DNA of 64,000 nucleotides from Roseivivax lentus (GTDB lineage Bacteria > Pseudomonadota > Alphaproteobacteria > Rhodobacterales > Rhodobacteraceae): positions 115,381-179,380 of the forward strand of contig NZ_FTOQ01000007.1 in assembly GCF_900156805.1 (NCBI RefSeq), read 5' to 3'. Position numbers and translations under genes: made by a program. The notes under the pieces are model-generated. The model saw nothing but the letters and a program-made list of their open reading frames with translations, was not told where the DNA came from and did not search any database. Shown here piece after piece: positions 43,948 through 52,652 of the stretch (positions are counted from its first letter, which is position 1; every line of letters begins with the position of its first letter).

Positions 43948-44477
43948 CGCGCCACCACGATGGGCACGTCGCCCATGTCGTTCAGGGACAGAACCACCCT
44001 GACCCCGTCGGGCAGGTCCGCGGGCCCGTCCGCCCGCCAGGTCTGGCCGTCGCTCCAGCCGGTCTCGCCGAAAATGTCGACGCGCATTGCGCCGACATCC
44101 GCAAGTTGCAGCGTCGCGGCGTCGCCTGTCGCCCCTTCGCGAACAAGACGATCCGCGCTCGGGTCATGGCGCCAGAGGATCGCGGTGCTGCCAGCCCCGT
44201 CCGGAGCGGCAAGGCGTATGGAATTCCCGGCAATCGCAAACACGGGCAGTTTCCCGGATCTGTCGGGCTGCGGGATGGCCTGTTCGAGATCCCGCCGAAG
44301 CACGGCGATCACCGCCGTCAGCGCCGTCACGCGCGCATCTGCACGCAGCAGCCTGTCGCGGTTCGACATCGCTTGAGACAGCAGCTGCACGCCCATCAAC
44401 GCCACGACCGAGAAGATCGCGAGGACAGCGACCAATTCGAGCAGCGAGAGACCCGCATCTCTCTGCGGCGCTTTCAT
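43944..44477 (-). CDS. gspJ: Type II secretion minor pseudopilin GspJ
   Basis: A 177-residue minor pseudopilin. The leader and helix read RDAGLSLLELVAVLAIFSVVALMGVQLL, with Glu five residues after the cleavage site. The later LRRDLEQAIPQPDRS and DGVRVVLSLNDMG fit GspJ. The ATG at 44477 overlaps the gspI stop by four bases. Confidence 0.92.
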   Translation of the reverse strand: MKAPQRDAGLSLLELVAVLAIFSVVALMGVQLLSQAMSNRDRLLRADARVTALTAVIAVLRRDLEQAIPQPDRSGKLPVFAIAGNSIRLAAPDGAGSTAILWRHDPSADRLVREGATGDAATLQLADVGAMRVDIFGETGWSDGQTWRADGPADLPDGVRVVLSLNDMGDVPIVVAR

Positions 44478-44821
44478 CGGGCGATGTCCGAGGCGTAGGT
44501 CGTGAGCAGCGCCGCTGGTCCGCCGGAGGCAGGTGACACGCGGATCGACACTTCCGAGAACCCGCCGCTGGTGGTCAGTGCGCGCGTCTCCACAGTCCAA
44601 TCCCGGTCCGCGAGGCGTTCCACGGCAGGCAGATCGCGAAGACCGAGCGCGATGCTCTCGGCCCGGTTCTGCGCGACGATCAGGGCCAGCGCGCGGTCCC
44701 GTTGGCCCGCGGAATTCCGGAGATTGGCGTCGAATACCCGAAACAGGCCGACCACCGCAATCGACAGGATCAAGACGGCGACCACCATTTCGATGAGTGA
44801 AACACCGGCATCATCGCGCAT
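44474..44821 (-). CDS. gspI: Type II secretion minor pseudopilin GspI
   Basis: A 115-residue minor pseudopilin. Leader and helix: RDDAGVSLIEMVVAVLILSIAVVGLFRVF, then ALALIVAQNRAESIALGL, a GspI hallmark. The ATG at 44821 shares one base with the gspH stop. It initiates the tip complex with GspJ and GspK. Confidence 0.92.
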   Translation of the reverse strand: MRDDAGVSLIEMVVAVLILSIAVVGLFRVFDANLRNSAGQRDRALALIVAQNRAESIALGLRDLPAVERLADRDWTVETRALTTSGGFSEVSIRVSPASGGPAALLTTYASDIAR

Positions 44822-45246
44822 CAGCGACACTCCAGCATCGGCTTCGTGGCGGCCCGGCAATCCCTCGCATCCCCGTTCGAACTGATCCGAAGATCGAAGT
44901 CGGCAACCGCGCCGTCTGGGCGCATGATCCAGTCCGCCCGGCTGAACGCAAAGGACACCCCCGCCGGTCTTTGGGACGAAAGCATTGTCCAGCCGTCGCC
45001 GGATCTCCGCGAAACCTCCCAGCCCGTGCCCGAAAAGACCAGCGCATGATCGAGCCCGGACAGCATCGCGAGATGCCGGGCCGCCATCGCGTCCGTTTGC
45101 AGGAGATCCGTCGTCCGCGGCAGCGCCCCGCCCGAGCGGACCGCCAGAACGCTGGCTCCCACGGCAAGTACCGACAGGATGGACACGACGACCAGCATTT
45201 CGACAAGCCCGAAACCCGGGGCCGATCGCGTCAATCGAACGACCAT
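44821..45246 (-). CDS. gspH: Type II secretion minor pseudopilin GspH
   Basis: A 141-residue pseudopilin with the leader and helix APGFGLVEMLVVVSILSVLAVGASVL. The mature part has a disulfide candidate (ARDC and LEC near the end) and FAFSRADWIMRPDG. The ATG at 45246 lies inside the 3' end of gspG (16-base overlap). Confidence 0.88.
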   Translation of the reverse strand: MVVRLTRSAPGFGLVEMLVVVSILSVLAVGASVLAVRSGGALPRTTDLLQTDAMAARHLAMLSGLDHALVFSGTGWEVSRRSGDGWTMLSSQRPAGVSFAFSRADWIMRPDGAVADFDLRISSNGDARDCRAATKPMLECR

Positions 45247-45689
45247 GTTCCCAGGTCCGCGTCCGCGCCATCGCCGCCCGTCCGACCGTCCGCGCCATAG
45301 GAGAAGACATCGAAGTCCCCATGCACGCCCGGTGACAGGTATTGATACGCGCCGCCCCAGGGGTCCGAAGGCAGGCGGTCGATATAGCCGCCCGCGGCCC
45401 AGTTCTGCGGCTCCGGCGGACGGGTGGGGCGTTCGACCAGCGCGGTTAGCCCTTGTTCGGTCGTTGGATATTGCAGATTGTCCAGCTTGTAGAGATTGAG
45501 CGCGTTTTGCAGCACCGCGAGGTCCGACTGCACCCGCGCGATGCGCGCCTGATCGGGCCGGTCGATCACGCGGGGCACGATGACCAGGGCCAGGATCGAC
45601 ATGATGACCACGACGACCATCAATTCCAGCAGCGAAAAGCCTGAATCCCTGGAAGACCGGCGACGGGTTTGGTGGCACGATTTTGGCAC
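45231..45689 (-). CDS. gspG: Type II secretion major pseudopilin GspG
   Basis: A 152-residue major pseudopilin. Leader and helix: RDSGFSLLELMVVVVIMSILALVIVPRV. The C-terminal calcium-binding part reads DPWGGAYQYLSPG and FSYGADGRTGGDGADADLGTW, as in all GspG. The start is a GTG at 45689, five bases after AGGAG. Longer frames reach a TTG at 45749 with no such site. It is the first gene of gspG-H-I-J-K-L-M and is divergent to gspO. Confidence 0.95.
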   Translation of the reverse strand: MPKSCHQTRRRSSRDSGFSLLELMVVVVIMSILALVIVPRVIDRPDQARIARVQSDLAVLQNALNLYKLDNLQYPTTEQGLTALVERPTRPPEPQNWAAGGYIDRLPSDPWGGAYQYLSPGVHGDFDVFSYGADGRTGGDGADADLGTWSFD

Positions 45690-45769
45690 GAAATCTCCTG
45701 TGGCGCGGGCCGCGTGGTGAAAGCTATCGCGGGATACTCCGTGCAACAAGCCATTGTTCGCGTCGGCCC

Positions 45770-46519
45770 ATGAGCGTGCCGGGCGATCTGATTTTCGCCG
45801 TCTGGCTGATGGCCCTCGGCGCGGTCGGAGGCTCCGCGATGGGCGCTTGTGCGGACCGGCTGAAGGCGGGGCGGTCGTGGGTGCGCGGCCGGTCCGCCTG
45901 CGAGGATTGCGCGCATCCGATCGCGTCCGCGGACCTGGTGCCGATCGTTTCCTTCCTCAGGCTGAAAGGCCAGTGCCGCAATTGCCACGCCGCCCTGCCC
46001 GGAAGGTTGCTGGCGGTCGAGATCGCGGGCGTGCTCTGCGCGGTGCTGGCACTGGTCGTCGCGCAGGGGCCCGCGGCCCAGATCGCGGGAACCGTGTTCC
46101 TGCTCTCGCTTCTCGGGCTCTTCCTCTGCGATCTGCGAACCATGCGGCTGCCTGATGTCCTGACCGGCGCGCTTGCCATTGCCGGTCTCTGGGTGGGCGC
46201 GCTGGCGCATGGTCTCGCGAATGCGGCGCTGGCGGCGATCATCGGTGTCGCGGCGTTTTACGCGCTTGCCGCGGGCTATCGCTTTCTTCGTGGCCGCGAG
46301 GGGCTGGGCCAGGGCGACATCAAGATGATGGCGGGGCTCTCCGCCATGGCCGGTCCGCTGGGCATTCCCTGGCTCACCCTGCTTGCCGCTCTGTCGGCCC
46401 TCATCGTGACTGCGGTGCGAAATGAACCGATGAGCGCGACAAGCCGTGTTCCCTTGGGCTGCTACCTCGCGGTGGCGGGCGCCGCCGTCTGGGTCGCAAC
46501 GTCGGTCGGACTACTCTGA
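45770..46519 (+). CDS. gspO: Prepilin peptidase GspO
   Basis: A 249-residue A24-type leader peptidase, which cuts and methylates pseudopilins. A zinc-type pair of motifs, CEDCAHP and CRNCHAA (about 45 and 72), opens the protein. The catalytic aspartates are in CDLRTMRLPD (about 123-132) and GQGDIKMMAG (about 182-191). Several membrane segments follow. The ATG at 45770 has no good ribosome binding site. Its stop overlaps the 3' end of gspC by nine bases, convergently. Confidence 0.93.
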   Translation: MSVPGDLIFAVWLMALGAVGGSAMGACADRLKAGRSWVRGRSACEDCAHPIASADLVPIVSFLRLKGQCRNCHAALPGRLLAVEIAGVLCAVLALVVAQGPAAQIAGTVFLLSLLGLFLCDLRTMRLPDVLTGALAIAGLWVGALAHGLANAALAAIIGVAAFYALAAGYRFLRGREGLGQGDIKMMAGLSAMAGPLGIPWLTLLAALSALIVTAVRNEPMSATSRVPLGCYLAVAGAAVWVATSVGLL

Positions 46520-47134
46520 ATTCGTCACCCAGCCGCGCGCGATCCGGCGTTCTTCGGCCTGTTCCAGCGCCGCGAGAATCTCGTCCGAGGACATGTCCTG
46601 AAAGAGGACCGCCTTGGGCGCGCCCGAGGCGAAGTTGCCTTTCGGGTCCGAAGGGCCGTCCGGGGTGGGTCCCGCTGCGATCTGCGTCAGCGCGACGGGC
46701 GCATCGGCATTGAAACCCAGCTCCATCGGCCCGGCTTCCGTGCCAAGCTCGATGCCTTCCGCCCGCACGCGGGTCACCGTCGCGCCGCCCTCGAGGACCT
46801 CGCCTTCGCGCACGACCACATCGACGCCGTCGCGCGACAGCACGGCCCATCGAACCTCGCCCACTGCGATCAGGCCCTTCAGCACGAACGCCGGAGGCTC
46901 GACGGCCGGCTCCGCGACGGTAGGGCGTGTCTCGGGCGCGGAGGGTGTCCCGTAGATCGCAAGAAAAGGCGGGCTGGTCCGGCTCGTCACTTCGACCGAC
47001 GCGGATGTTTCGGTCTGCCCGATCTGCGGCAGGACGTATTCGGGTGCCGTCGCGGTTTCGACAAGGCCGAAGGCGGCCCATCCGGCGACGGCGACGCTGC
47101 CGATCAATGCAAGATAGGAAACCGCGTTTTTCAT
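46511..47134 (-). CDS. gspC: Type II secretion inner-membrane protein GspC, short form
   Basis: A 207-residue GspC-type protein. One membrane helix (SYLALIGSVAVAGWAAFGLV) is followed by a linker. The HR domain has VLKGLIAVGEVRWAVLSRDGVDVVVREGEVLEGGATVTRVRAEGIEL. No PDZ domain follows, only a tail with DMSSDEILAALEQAEERRIARGW. GspC joins the inner platform to the secretin ring. It stands apart from the rest of gsp, convergent with gspO and divergent to a large secreted protein. Confidence 0.85.
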   Translation of the reverse strand: MKNAVSYLALIGSVAVAGWAAFGLVETATAPEYVLPQIGQTETSASVEVTSRTSPPFLAIYGTPSAPETRPTVAEPAVEPPAFVLKGLIAVGEVRWAVLSRDGVDVVVREGEVLEGGATVTRVRAEGIELGTEAGPMELGFNADAPVALTQIAAGPTPDGPSDPKGNFASGAPKAVLFQDMSSDEILAALEQAEERRIARGWVTNSE

Positions 47135-47382
47135 AATCGTCTGCCGCAGGTGAGGTCGCCTGCCACAGTCACAGAAATCCCCGCGTCGGGCAAGTCGGCC
47201 CGTCGGGGCAGGCAGGCTCGATCGCGGCACGAAGCCGTGTGTCGCGCGCCGTTCCGCCCGTCAAAAAAACCGGTGCTGCCCGCCGCAGACCGGGACGGAA
47301 CGGTTTGACGAAAACGAAAAAACGGATCTAGCTTGACGTATAAGCGGCTTTCATCGCCGTAAAATCATTTGGGAGGGACATA

Positions 47383-49104
47383 ATGAAACAAGTCGTTTAC
47401 GCCGCAGCGGCGGCAGGGATGGCGATGTGGTCGCAGGCTGCAATGGCCGATCCGGCCGGATACGAGGTCTGGGCCTCGGATCAATCGAACTCGGTTGCGG
47501 GCGAGGCCGGGGTCGGTGTGAAGGGAAGCAACCTCTGGATCTGGGACAGCGCCGACATCGAAGCCCAACTGGCCGGAGGTCCCGACGCGCAGCCGCTGGC
47601 CTGCGAACGCTTCGATCAAGGCAATTCGGCCCGCAATGTCGGCCCGTGCAATCTGCTCGATGTCTTTCCGCAATCCCTGGTCGAGATGGATGCCGACGGC
47701 AATCCGACGGGCCAGACACTGGCGGACCTGCCAAACTTCGGTCGCCTTCACGGCATGATCGCCGATCCTCAGAACCGCTATGTGAACGCCAATATCTTCG
47801 CGCCCGGAGGCGGCTATGTCGGCGTGATCGACACGCGGACGAAAGAAGCCGTCGGGCTGTTCCGGGTGCCGGAAACCGGCACCGGACGATCCGTGCACAT
47901 GTCCTTCTGGGCCGCTGACGGCTCCGCGATCCTCATTGCCAATCTCAACGGCAAACTGCTCGACCGGATCGACGTGACCCGCAACGGGTCCGGCAAGATC
48001 ATGTCGCTGACGCTCAATCGCTCGGCGACGCTCGGGGTCGGGAAATCGATCCAGATCACCGACGAGCCCACGGTTTTTGCAGGGAAAAACGCCCATGGCC
48101 GTCCCATGCTGGGCGCAATCTCGGGCACTTACGATCAAGCCGATCTCGGCGATCTGACGCCCAACGGCTATTGCAAGGAAAACGGCTGTGGCACCGGCGC
48201 GGATGGCCCGCGCGGAGGGCGGCCCAACAACGTGATCATCTGCCCGATCCCTTCGACCAACGGCAATGTCTACATCACCATGGGGGGCGGTGGTCTCTTG
48301 GTGGCCGATTATACCAGCACGCCGATGCGGATCCTGGGCGAATACGGCAATCAGGAAATCAACGGTGCCGGATGCGGTGGCGTTCAGGTGGGCAACCAGA
48401 TGTTCGTCAACGCGGGCGTCTCGGCCTCCGGTGCCGGCGCGACGTGGTCGACCTTCTCGATCTGGTCGCTCGCCGACAACCAGCTGGCGCTTGGCCCCAA
48501 CGCGCCGGGTGTTCCGGTTCCGGTCGAGGTCTTCGTCGACAGCAGCAACACCGCGACCGGCGGACGCCAATTGGGCGATGCGAGCAACGCGACCGGGCAA
48601 TTGCCCGGTGTCACCAACCGGCGTGACAGCCACGGCATGGTCGCCACGGTGGATGGCCGGTACATCCACACGGTCGACCGGATCCAGAACGTGGTCGAAG
48701 CGATCGACACCTCGACTTACACGCGCAGAACCTACGACCTGACCTCTGCCGATGGCCAGGGCAACGGGCAGGGCGGGTGCGCCGCGCGGTCCGTGGCCGA
48801 CGATGCCGGATTGCCGGGCAATGATCCGGCACCTGACCTGCTGGACCGCACGCCCGACGGCAAGTACCTCATGGTCGCTCTGCGCGGACCCGCACCCGTC
48901 TCGGTCCAGCACTCGGCGCAGGGAAGCTGCCCGGGCGTCGGGATCGTGGAGTTGCGCGAAGACGGCAGCACCGGGGCGCTCGTCGACGTGCTGCGCGCGA
49001 CCAACACGGTGGACACGGCCGCGGCCAATGCCCCGAACGGTCATGCCTATCAGGGCCGTGAGCGCAGCGATGTGCACGGCGCGATCGTCGTTTCCAAGAA
49101 GTGA
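47383..49104 (+). CDS. Large secreted protein next to gspC, putative beta-propeller
   Basis: A 573-residue exported protein. A signal peptide ends near AAMADPA. It has blade-like repeats: GRLHGMIADPQNRYVNANIFAPGGGYVGVIDTRTKEAVGLF, GRSVHMSFWAADGSAILIANLNGKLLDRIDV and DSHGMVATVDGRYIHTVDRIQNVVEAID. Cysteines occur at ACERF, GPCN, YCKENGCG, NVIICP, GAGCGG, GGCA and GSCPG, enough for three or four disulfides. I do not recognise a named family. The ATG at 47383 follows GGGAGGGAC. It is divergent to gspC and ends in a hairpin. It may be type II cargo (inference). Confidence 0.8.
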   Translation: MKQVVYAAAAAGMAMWSQAAMADPAGYEVWASDQSNSVAGEAGVGVKGSNLWIWDSADIEAQLAGGPDAQPLACERFDQGNSARNVGPCNLLDVFPQSLVEMDADGNPTGQTLADLPNFGRLHGMIADPQNRYVNANIFAPGGGYVGVIDTRTKEAVGLFRVPETGTGRSVHMSFWAADGSAILIANLNGKLLDRIDVTRNGSGKIMSLTLNRSATLGVGKSIQITDEPTVFAGKNAHGRPMLGAISGTYDQADLGDLTPNGYCKENGCGTGADGPRGGRPNNVIICPIPSTNGNVYITMGGGGLLVADYTSTPMRILGEYGNQEINGAGCGGVQVGNQMFVNAGVSASGAGATWSTFSIWSLADNQLALGPNAPGVPVPVEVFVDSSNTATGGRQLGDASNATGQLPGVTNRRDSHGMVATVDGRYIHTVDRIQNVVEAIDTSTYTRRTYDLTSADGQGNGQGGCAARSVADDAGLPGNDPAPDLLDRTPDGKYLMVALRGPAPVSVQHSAQGSCPGVGIVELREDGSTGALVDVLRATNTVDTAAANAPNGHAYQGRERSDVHGAIVVSKK

Positions 49105-49112
49105 CGCGTGAC

Positions 49113-49147
49113 CGGAGCCGGATCTGCGCGTACAGGATCCGGCTCCG
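49113..49147 (+). terminator. Terminator after the large secreted protein
   Basis: CGGAGCCGGATC (49113-49124) and GATCCGGCTCCG (49136-49147) are perfect 12-bp arms around 11 bases, beginning eight bases after the stop. No T-run, but the position fits. Confidence 0.7.
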
Positions 49148-49282
49148 ATGAAACCTGACCAGCCTTTTCTCGCGGTCATAGAAACGCGGTCTGAGCTGCC
49201 ATCGCCGGTCAGATCAGGATAATAAGCCCGTCTTCCGACACCGGGCCTCGGCGCATCTCGACCGGCCATGACCCGTGAGAGC

Positions 49283-50422
49283 CTAGTTCACGAAGAAGGC
49301 TTCGATCTCGTCCGCCCGCGCAAGGGTGTCTGCGTGTCCCAGATCGATCAGGCTGCCCACATAGGCAGGCTCGAACATCAGGTAGCTCTCAAGCCTTCCG
49401 TCCTTGCGCCATGCCCCGGCGCTGCGCATCAGGATGCGCACGGCGCGCGGCAGGTCCTGCGCATGCGGCCGGGCGAGGTCGCGCACATCCTGCGACGGGG
49501 TCAGCAGCAACGGCCTGATGGGTTTCAGCGGTGTCTTTTTGCGCGCCTCGTCCGTCAGCAGGCTGAGCGTCTTGTTGATGCGCTCCATGCGCTCGTAATC
49601 GAGCTCCAGATTGTCGTTGAACAGGATATCGAGGGCGTGTCCGGCCACCTCGCCGAAAGTCGGCGGGTGCGATCCGGTATCGTCCGGTGGCCGCTCGTGC
49701 TTGGTGTCCCGCGTTCCGATCACGAGGATGCGCTCCGCCCCGGTATGGATGGCGGGCGACAGGGGAGAGTTGGAGCGCAAGGCACCATCCCCGAAATATT
49801 CGTTCTCGATCCGGACCGGCGGGAAGGCGAAGGAAAGCGCCGAGGAGGCAAGAAGGTGCTCCGGACCGATCTTCGTGCGGCGGCCCATTCTGCGCGCCCG
49901 GGTCCAGTCCCGGATCTCGTCCACGCCCTCGTAGAACGACACCGCATTGCCCTGGTCGTAGCTTGACGCGGTGATGGCAAGCGCGTGCAGGGCGCCGGTC
50001 TTGATCGCCCGCTCGAGCTGAGGGCGATTGAATTCGCTTTCGAGAAGACGCCTCAGCGGCGCGTAGTCGAGAAATCCGCCCGTGGAGCGCAATCCGAGAA
50101 ACCCGAACATCATCGTGGCCGCCCAGCGAGAGCTGTTCACGAATAACGGCAATCCTCCTGTCTCGTAGATGCTGTCGCAATGCAGCGCCCGCCAGAGGGT
50201 TTCGAGGTGACGAGTTGCCGCCTGGAAATCCCGGGACATCACGGCGATGGATGCCGCGTTGATGGCGCCGACCGACGATCCGCACACGATGTGAAACGGC
50301 GATATTCTGGCCTTGGTGATCTCGGCGATCGCCTTGAGCGTGCCCACGTGATAGGCGCCGCGCGCGCCGCCGCCTTGCAGGATCAGAGCGGTCTTTTCAC
50401 TTGCCGGTTTAAGCCGTCCCAT
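49283..50422 (-). CDS. Patatin-like phospholipase
   Basis: A 379-residue patatin-domain protein. The oxyanion loop is GGGARGAYHVG (about 18-28), the serine elbow is CGSSVGAINA (Ser about 49), and the catalytic dyad Asp lies in GDGALRSNSPLSPAI (about 208). It is probably a cytoplasmic or membrane-associated lipid acyl hydrolase; no signal peptide. The second half (250-379) is a helical region of unknown role. The ATG at 50422 follows a weak site. It stands alone. Confidence 0.92.
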   Translation of the reverse strand: MGRLKPASEKTALILQGGGARGAYHVGTLKAIAEITKARISPFHIVCGSSVGAINAASIAVMSRDFQAATRHLETLWRALHCDSIYETGGLPLFVNSSRWAATMMFGFLGLRSTGGFLDYAPLRRLLESEFNRPQLERAIKTGALHALAITASSYDQGNAVSFYEGVDEIRDWTRARRMGRRTKIGPEHLLASSALSFAFPPVRIENEYFGDGALRSNSPLSPAIHTGAERILVIGTRDTKHERPPDDTGSHPPTFGEVAGHALDILFNDNLELDYERMERINKTLSLLTDEARKKTPLKPIRPLLLTPSQDVRDLARPHAQDLPRAVRILMRSAGAWRKDGRLESYLMFEPAYVGSLIDLGHADTLARADEIEAFFVN

Positions 50423-50800
50423 CGTGCCCTCACTGAGTATCTTGAACGATAGGTGGGGCGTCCGAAGTCAGAAAGAAAAAAGTAGTGCTGCCAAAGGCAT
50501 GAAGCCCGATGTGTCGCTGCCTGGTATCTGTCCGGCTGCTGTGAGGCGGCAGGTTTCACGGAAGGCCGGTCCGGTCCGGCGATGGATCGGGGTCGGGCAT
50601 GGTCACGCCGTCAGGGCGGTTCCGATCCGAGCAATGCCTCGCGCTTTCAGGGCCCCGCCAACCGAGAGGCGAATGCGGTCATCGCAGGCGGAAACGTTCC
50701 TAGCAGGAAGCTGTCGCCGATTGACGCAAGACGTCTTGCGCCAATCATGCCCGCGGGCGGCAGGGAAGTCCCGTGACCCGTCGCGGTTCGACCCGATCCG
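50423..50800. other. Intergenic stretch with a long palindrome
   Basis: About 380 bases between the patatin gene and the DUF302 gene. The palindrome at 50721-50744 is the only structure of note; the remainder has no gene-like frame. Confidence 0.45.
50721..50744. promoter_or_regulatory. 24-base palindrome downstream of the DUF302 gene
   Basis: CGCAAGACGTCTTGCG (50725-50740) is a perfect 16-base palindrome. It extends outward to TTG and CAA at 50721 and 50744 with one mismatch. It has no loop, so it looks more like a dimeric protein site than a hairpin terminator, though it lies 60 bases past the DUF302 stop. Confidence 0.4.
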
Positions 50801-51232
50801 CTACTGCGCCACCGCCTCCTTGGCAATTCCGTCGAGCAGCGCCTGCACCTCCTGCATCGCGCCATCCGGGAAGTTGCGATACCCCACCACCACTTCGGAG
50901 CCGGTATCGGCCACGAAGATCCCATAGGGACAATAGGCGATGTTCATCAGGTCCGCTTCCATCACCGAGCGCGAAGTGACCGCTGAGCAGAACAGGAATA
51001 CATCGGCAGCCTCGAACAGCGTCACGTCGCTGCCCACGTCTGCCCCCGTTCGCGCAAGCATGTCGCCCACGTGACTGACGTAATCGATGACCAATCCACG
51101 GCCCACGATGGCGCTTTCTACGGCGAAGGTCGCATCCTCGAACGACGTGCCCGCCGTGTATGTCGTGATCCCTTCCGCGGCAACCGAACTGCCAGCTGCG
51201 GCAAGCGCCAGGATTGCAAGGACGTGTTTCAT
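50801..51232 (-). CDS. DUF302 exported protein
   Basis: A 143-residue exported protein with a signal peptide to about SSVAAEG. The mature part has FEDATFAVESAIVGRGLVIDYVSHVGDML, NIAYCPYGIFVADTGSEVVVGYRNFPDG and DGIAKEAV, the DUF302 pattern. These periplasmic proteins are often found near sulfur- or respiration-related genes. One Cys in FLFCSAV and one in AYCPYG may bind a ligand or pair. The ATG at 51232 follows GAGAGG. No operon partner. Confidence 0.8.
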   Translation of the reverse strand: MKHVLAILALAAAGSSVAAEGITTYTAGTSFEDATFAVESAIVGRGLVIDYVSHVGDMLARTGADVGSDVTLFEAADVFLFCSAVTSRSVMEADLMNIAYCPYGIFVADTGSEVVVGYRNFPDGAMQEVQALLDGIAKEAVAQ

Positions 51233-51527
51233 GGAAGCCTCTCCCAAATCATGTCCCAAGATCATGCGTGCGGGCAGGCTTCGCAGCCTTGACATGCGTC
51301 AATCGCGCGCGGGGTCGGTGCGAGAGGGCGCGGAGCTATGCACACTTTTCCAGACGCCGCTGCCATAAGCGGAGAGGCGTGCCTGTGAGCCATCTAGTTC
51401 CTCCGGGCTTTACTAGGCAATCGAAGTAGCTCTCTCTCTGGCCGAAGCGTCTCGCAAGAAAATGTCGCACCTCCGCATGGCTGAGCGTGCCGTCACGTCA
51501 CGGATGAAACAGGGGCCCTCGATGCTC

Positions 51528-52448
51528 TCACCAAGCGTTGGACTGCGCCAAGCCGCGCTCGGCCGCGACCCCTTCCGCGGCGACTTGGGCGTGCAGCCAA
51601 TCCGAAAATTCCCGCACCATGGGATCGTTCTTGCGCGCAATCTTGTAGGCGACCGAATAGATAACGAATGGCATGGTCACAGTATCGAAGAGCCGCACCA
51701 GCGCGCCGTCTTCAAGCGTTCCGCGCACGACCGCGTCATAGGCAAGTGCAACGCCCTGGCCTTTTTCGGCGGCCGTGGTCGCCAGTTCGCAATTGGGAAA
51801 AGTCGGGCCGCGCGGAAAGGCAGGGGGCGCCACACCTGCCGCTGCGAACCATTCCTCCCAGGCATCCATCGTCTCGTCGTGCATCAGGGTGGCGCGTTGC
51901 AGATCTTCGGGTTTGCGGAGGTTCTGAGCCTCCCTCAGCGCCGGGCTCGCCACCGGGTAGCGCGCGGATCGCATCAGCGGCTCGGTGATCACGCCGGGCA
52001 CGTGCGCGTCGGCCCATTGGATGACGACGTCGGCGCCATTCGACGAGAAATCGGTCGATGGTGCGCCGTTTGAGACGGAAATGCGCACCCGATCCCCGAA
52101 AGCGAGGTCATTGAGGCGGGGAACAAGCCAACGGGCGGCGAAACCCGGCGTGCAATGCACGCGGAACGGCTTCTGACCCGCCTCCTTCACGGTGCGGGTC
52201 GTCTCGTCGAAGAGATCGAGCAGCGCGGTCATCTTGCGCGCATAGGCCCGGCCCGTGAGTGTCAGTTCCACGCTGTTGCCCGTCCGGATGAAGAGATCGG
52301 TATCGAGATTGGTCTCGAGGGCGCGGATCTGGTGGCTCACGGCCGATGCGGTCAGGAACAGCTCTTCGGCCGCGCCCTTGACGCTGCCGTTCCTGGCCGT
52401 TGCCTCGAAGGCACGAACCGCCGCGAACGGTGGATATTTCCGGCTCAT
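51528..52448 (-). CDS. GcvA-type LysR regulator
   Basis: A 306-residue LysR protein with the GcvA-like opening PPFAAVRAFEATARNGSVKGAAEELFLTASAVSHQIRALE and LDTDLFIRTGNSVELTLTG. The effector domain holds FRVHCTPGFAARWLVPRL and DVVIQWADAH, typical of the GcvA group. The ATG at 52448 follows GGGGGAGAG. It is divergent, at 204 bases, to a cupin gene that it may control through the repeat at 52583. Confidence 0.93.
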   Translation of the reverse strand: MSRKYPPFAAVRAFEATARNGSVKGAAEELFLTASAVSHQIRALETNLDTDLFIRTGNSVELTLTGRAYARKMTALLDLFDETTRTVKEAGQKPFRVHCTPGFAARWLVPRLNDLAFGDRVRISVSNGAPSTDFSSNGADVVIQWADAHVPGVITEPLMRSARYPVASPALREAQNLRKPEDLQRATLMHDETMDAWEEWFAAAGVAPPAFPRGPTFPNCELATTAAEKGQGVALAYDAVVRGTLEDGALVRLFDTVTMPFVIYSVAYKIARKNDPMVREFSDWLHAQVAAEGVAAERGLAQSNAW

Positions 52449-52582
52449 CGATCTCTCCCCCTGGAATGCGGGCGAAGCCTCTTGCGCGACCAAAGTATGT
52501 CACAATCCGTGCGTTGGCTCAAAGTTCGGGCGGGGCAGGACGGCGAGACTGAAAGGAATTCAGCCTGCTTTGAAAATTGATC

Positions 52583-52595
52583 ATTTGAGCCAAAT
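52583..52595. promoter_or_regulatory. Candidate LysR operator between regulator and cupin genes
   Basis: ATTTG-AGC-CAAAT is a perfect 5-bp inverted repeat of 13 bases, close to the T-N11-A form of LysR sites. It lies midway between the divergent starts and about 60 bases before the cupin ATG. GATC occurs on both flanks. Confidence 0.4.
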
Positions 52596-52652
52596 GGCTG
52601 ATCCGAAGACACTTTTCATATGCGAAATCTGCATTTGAAAAGGAACAATGAG

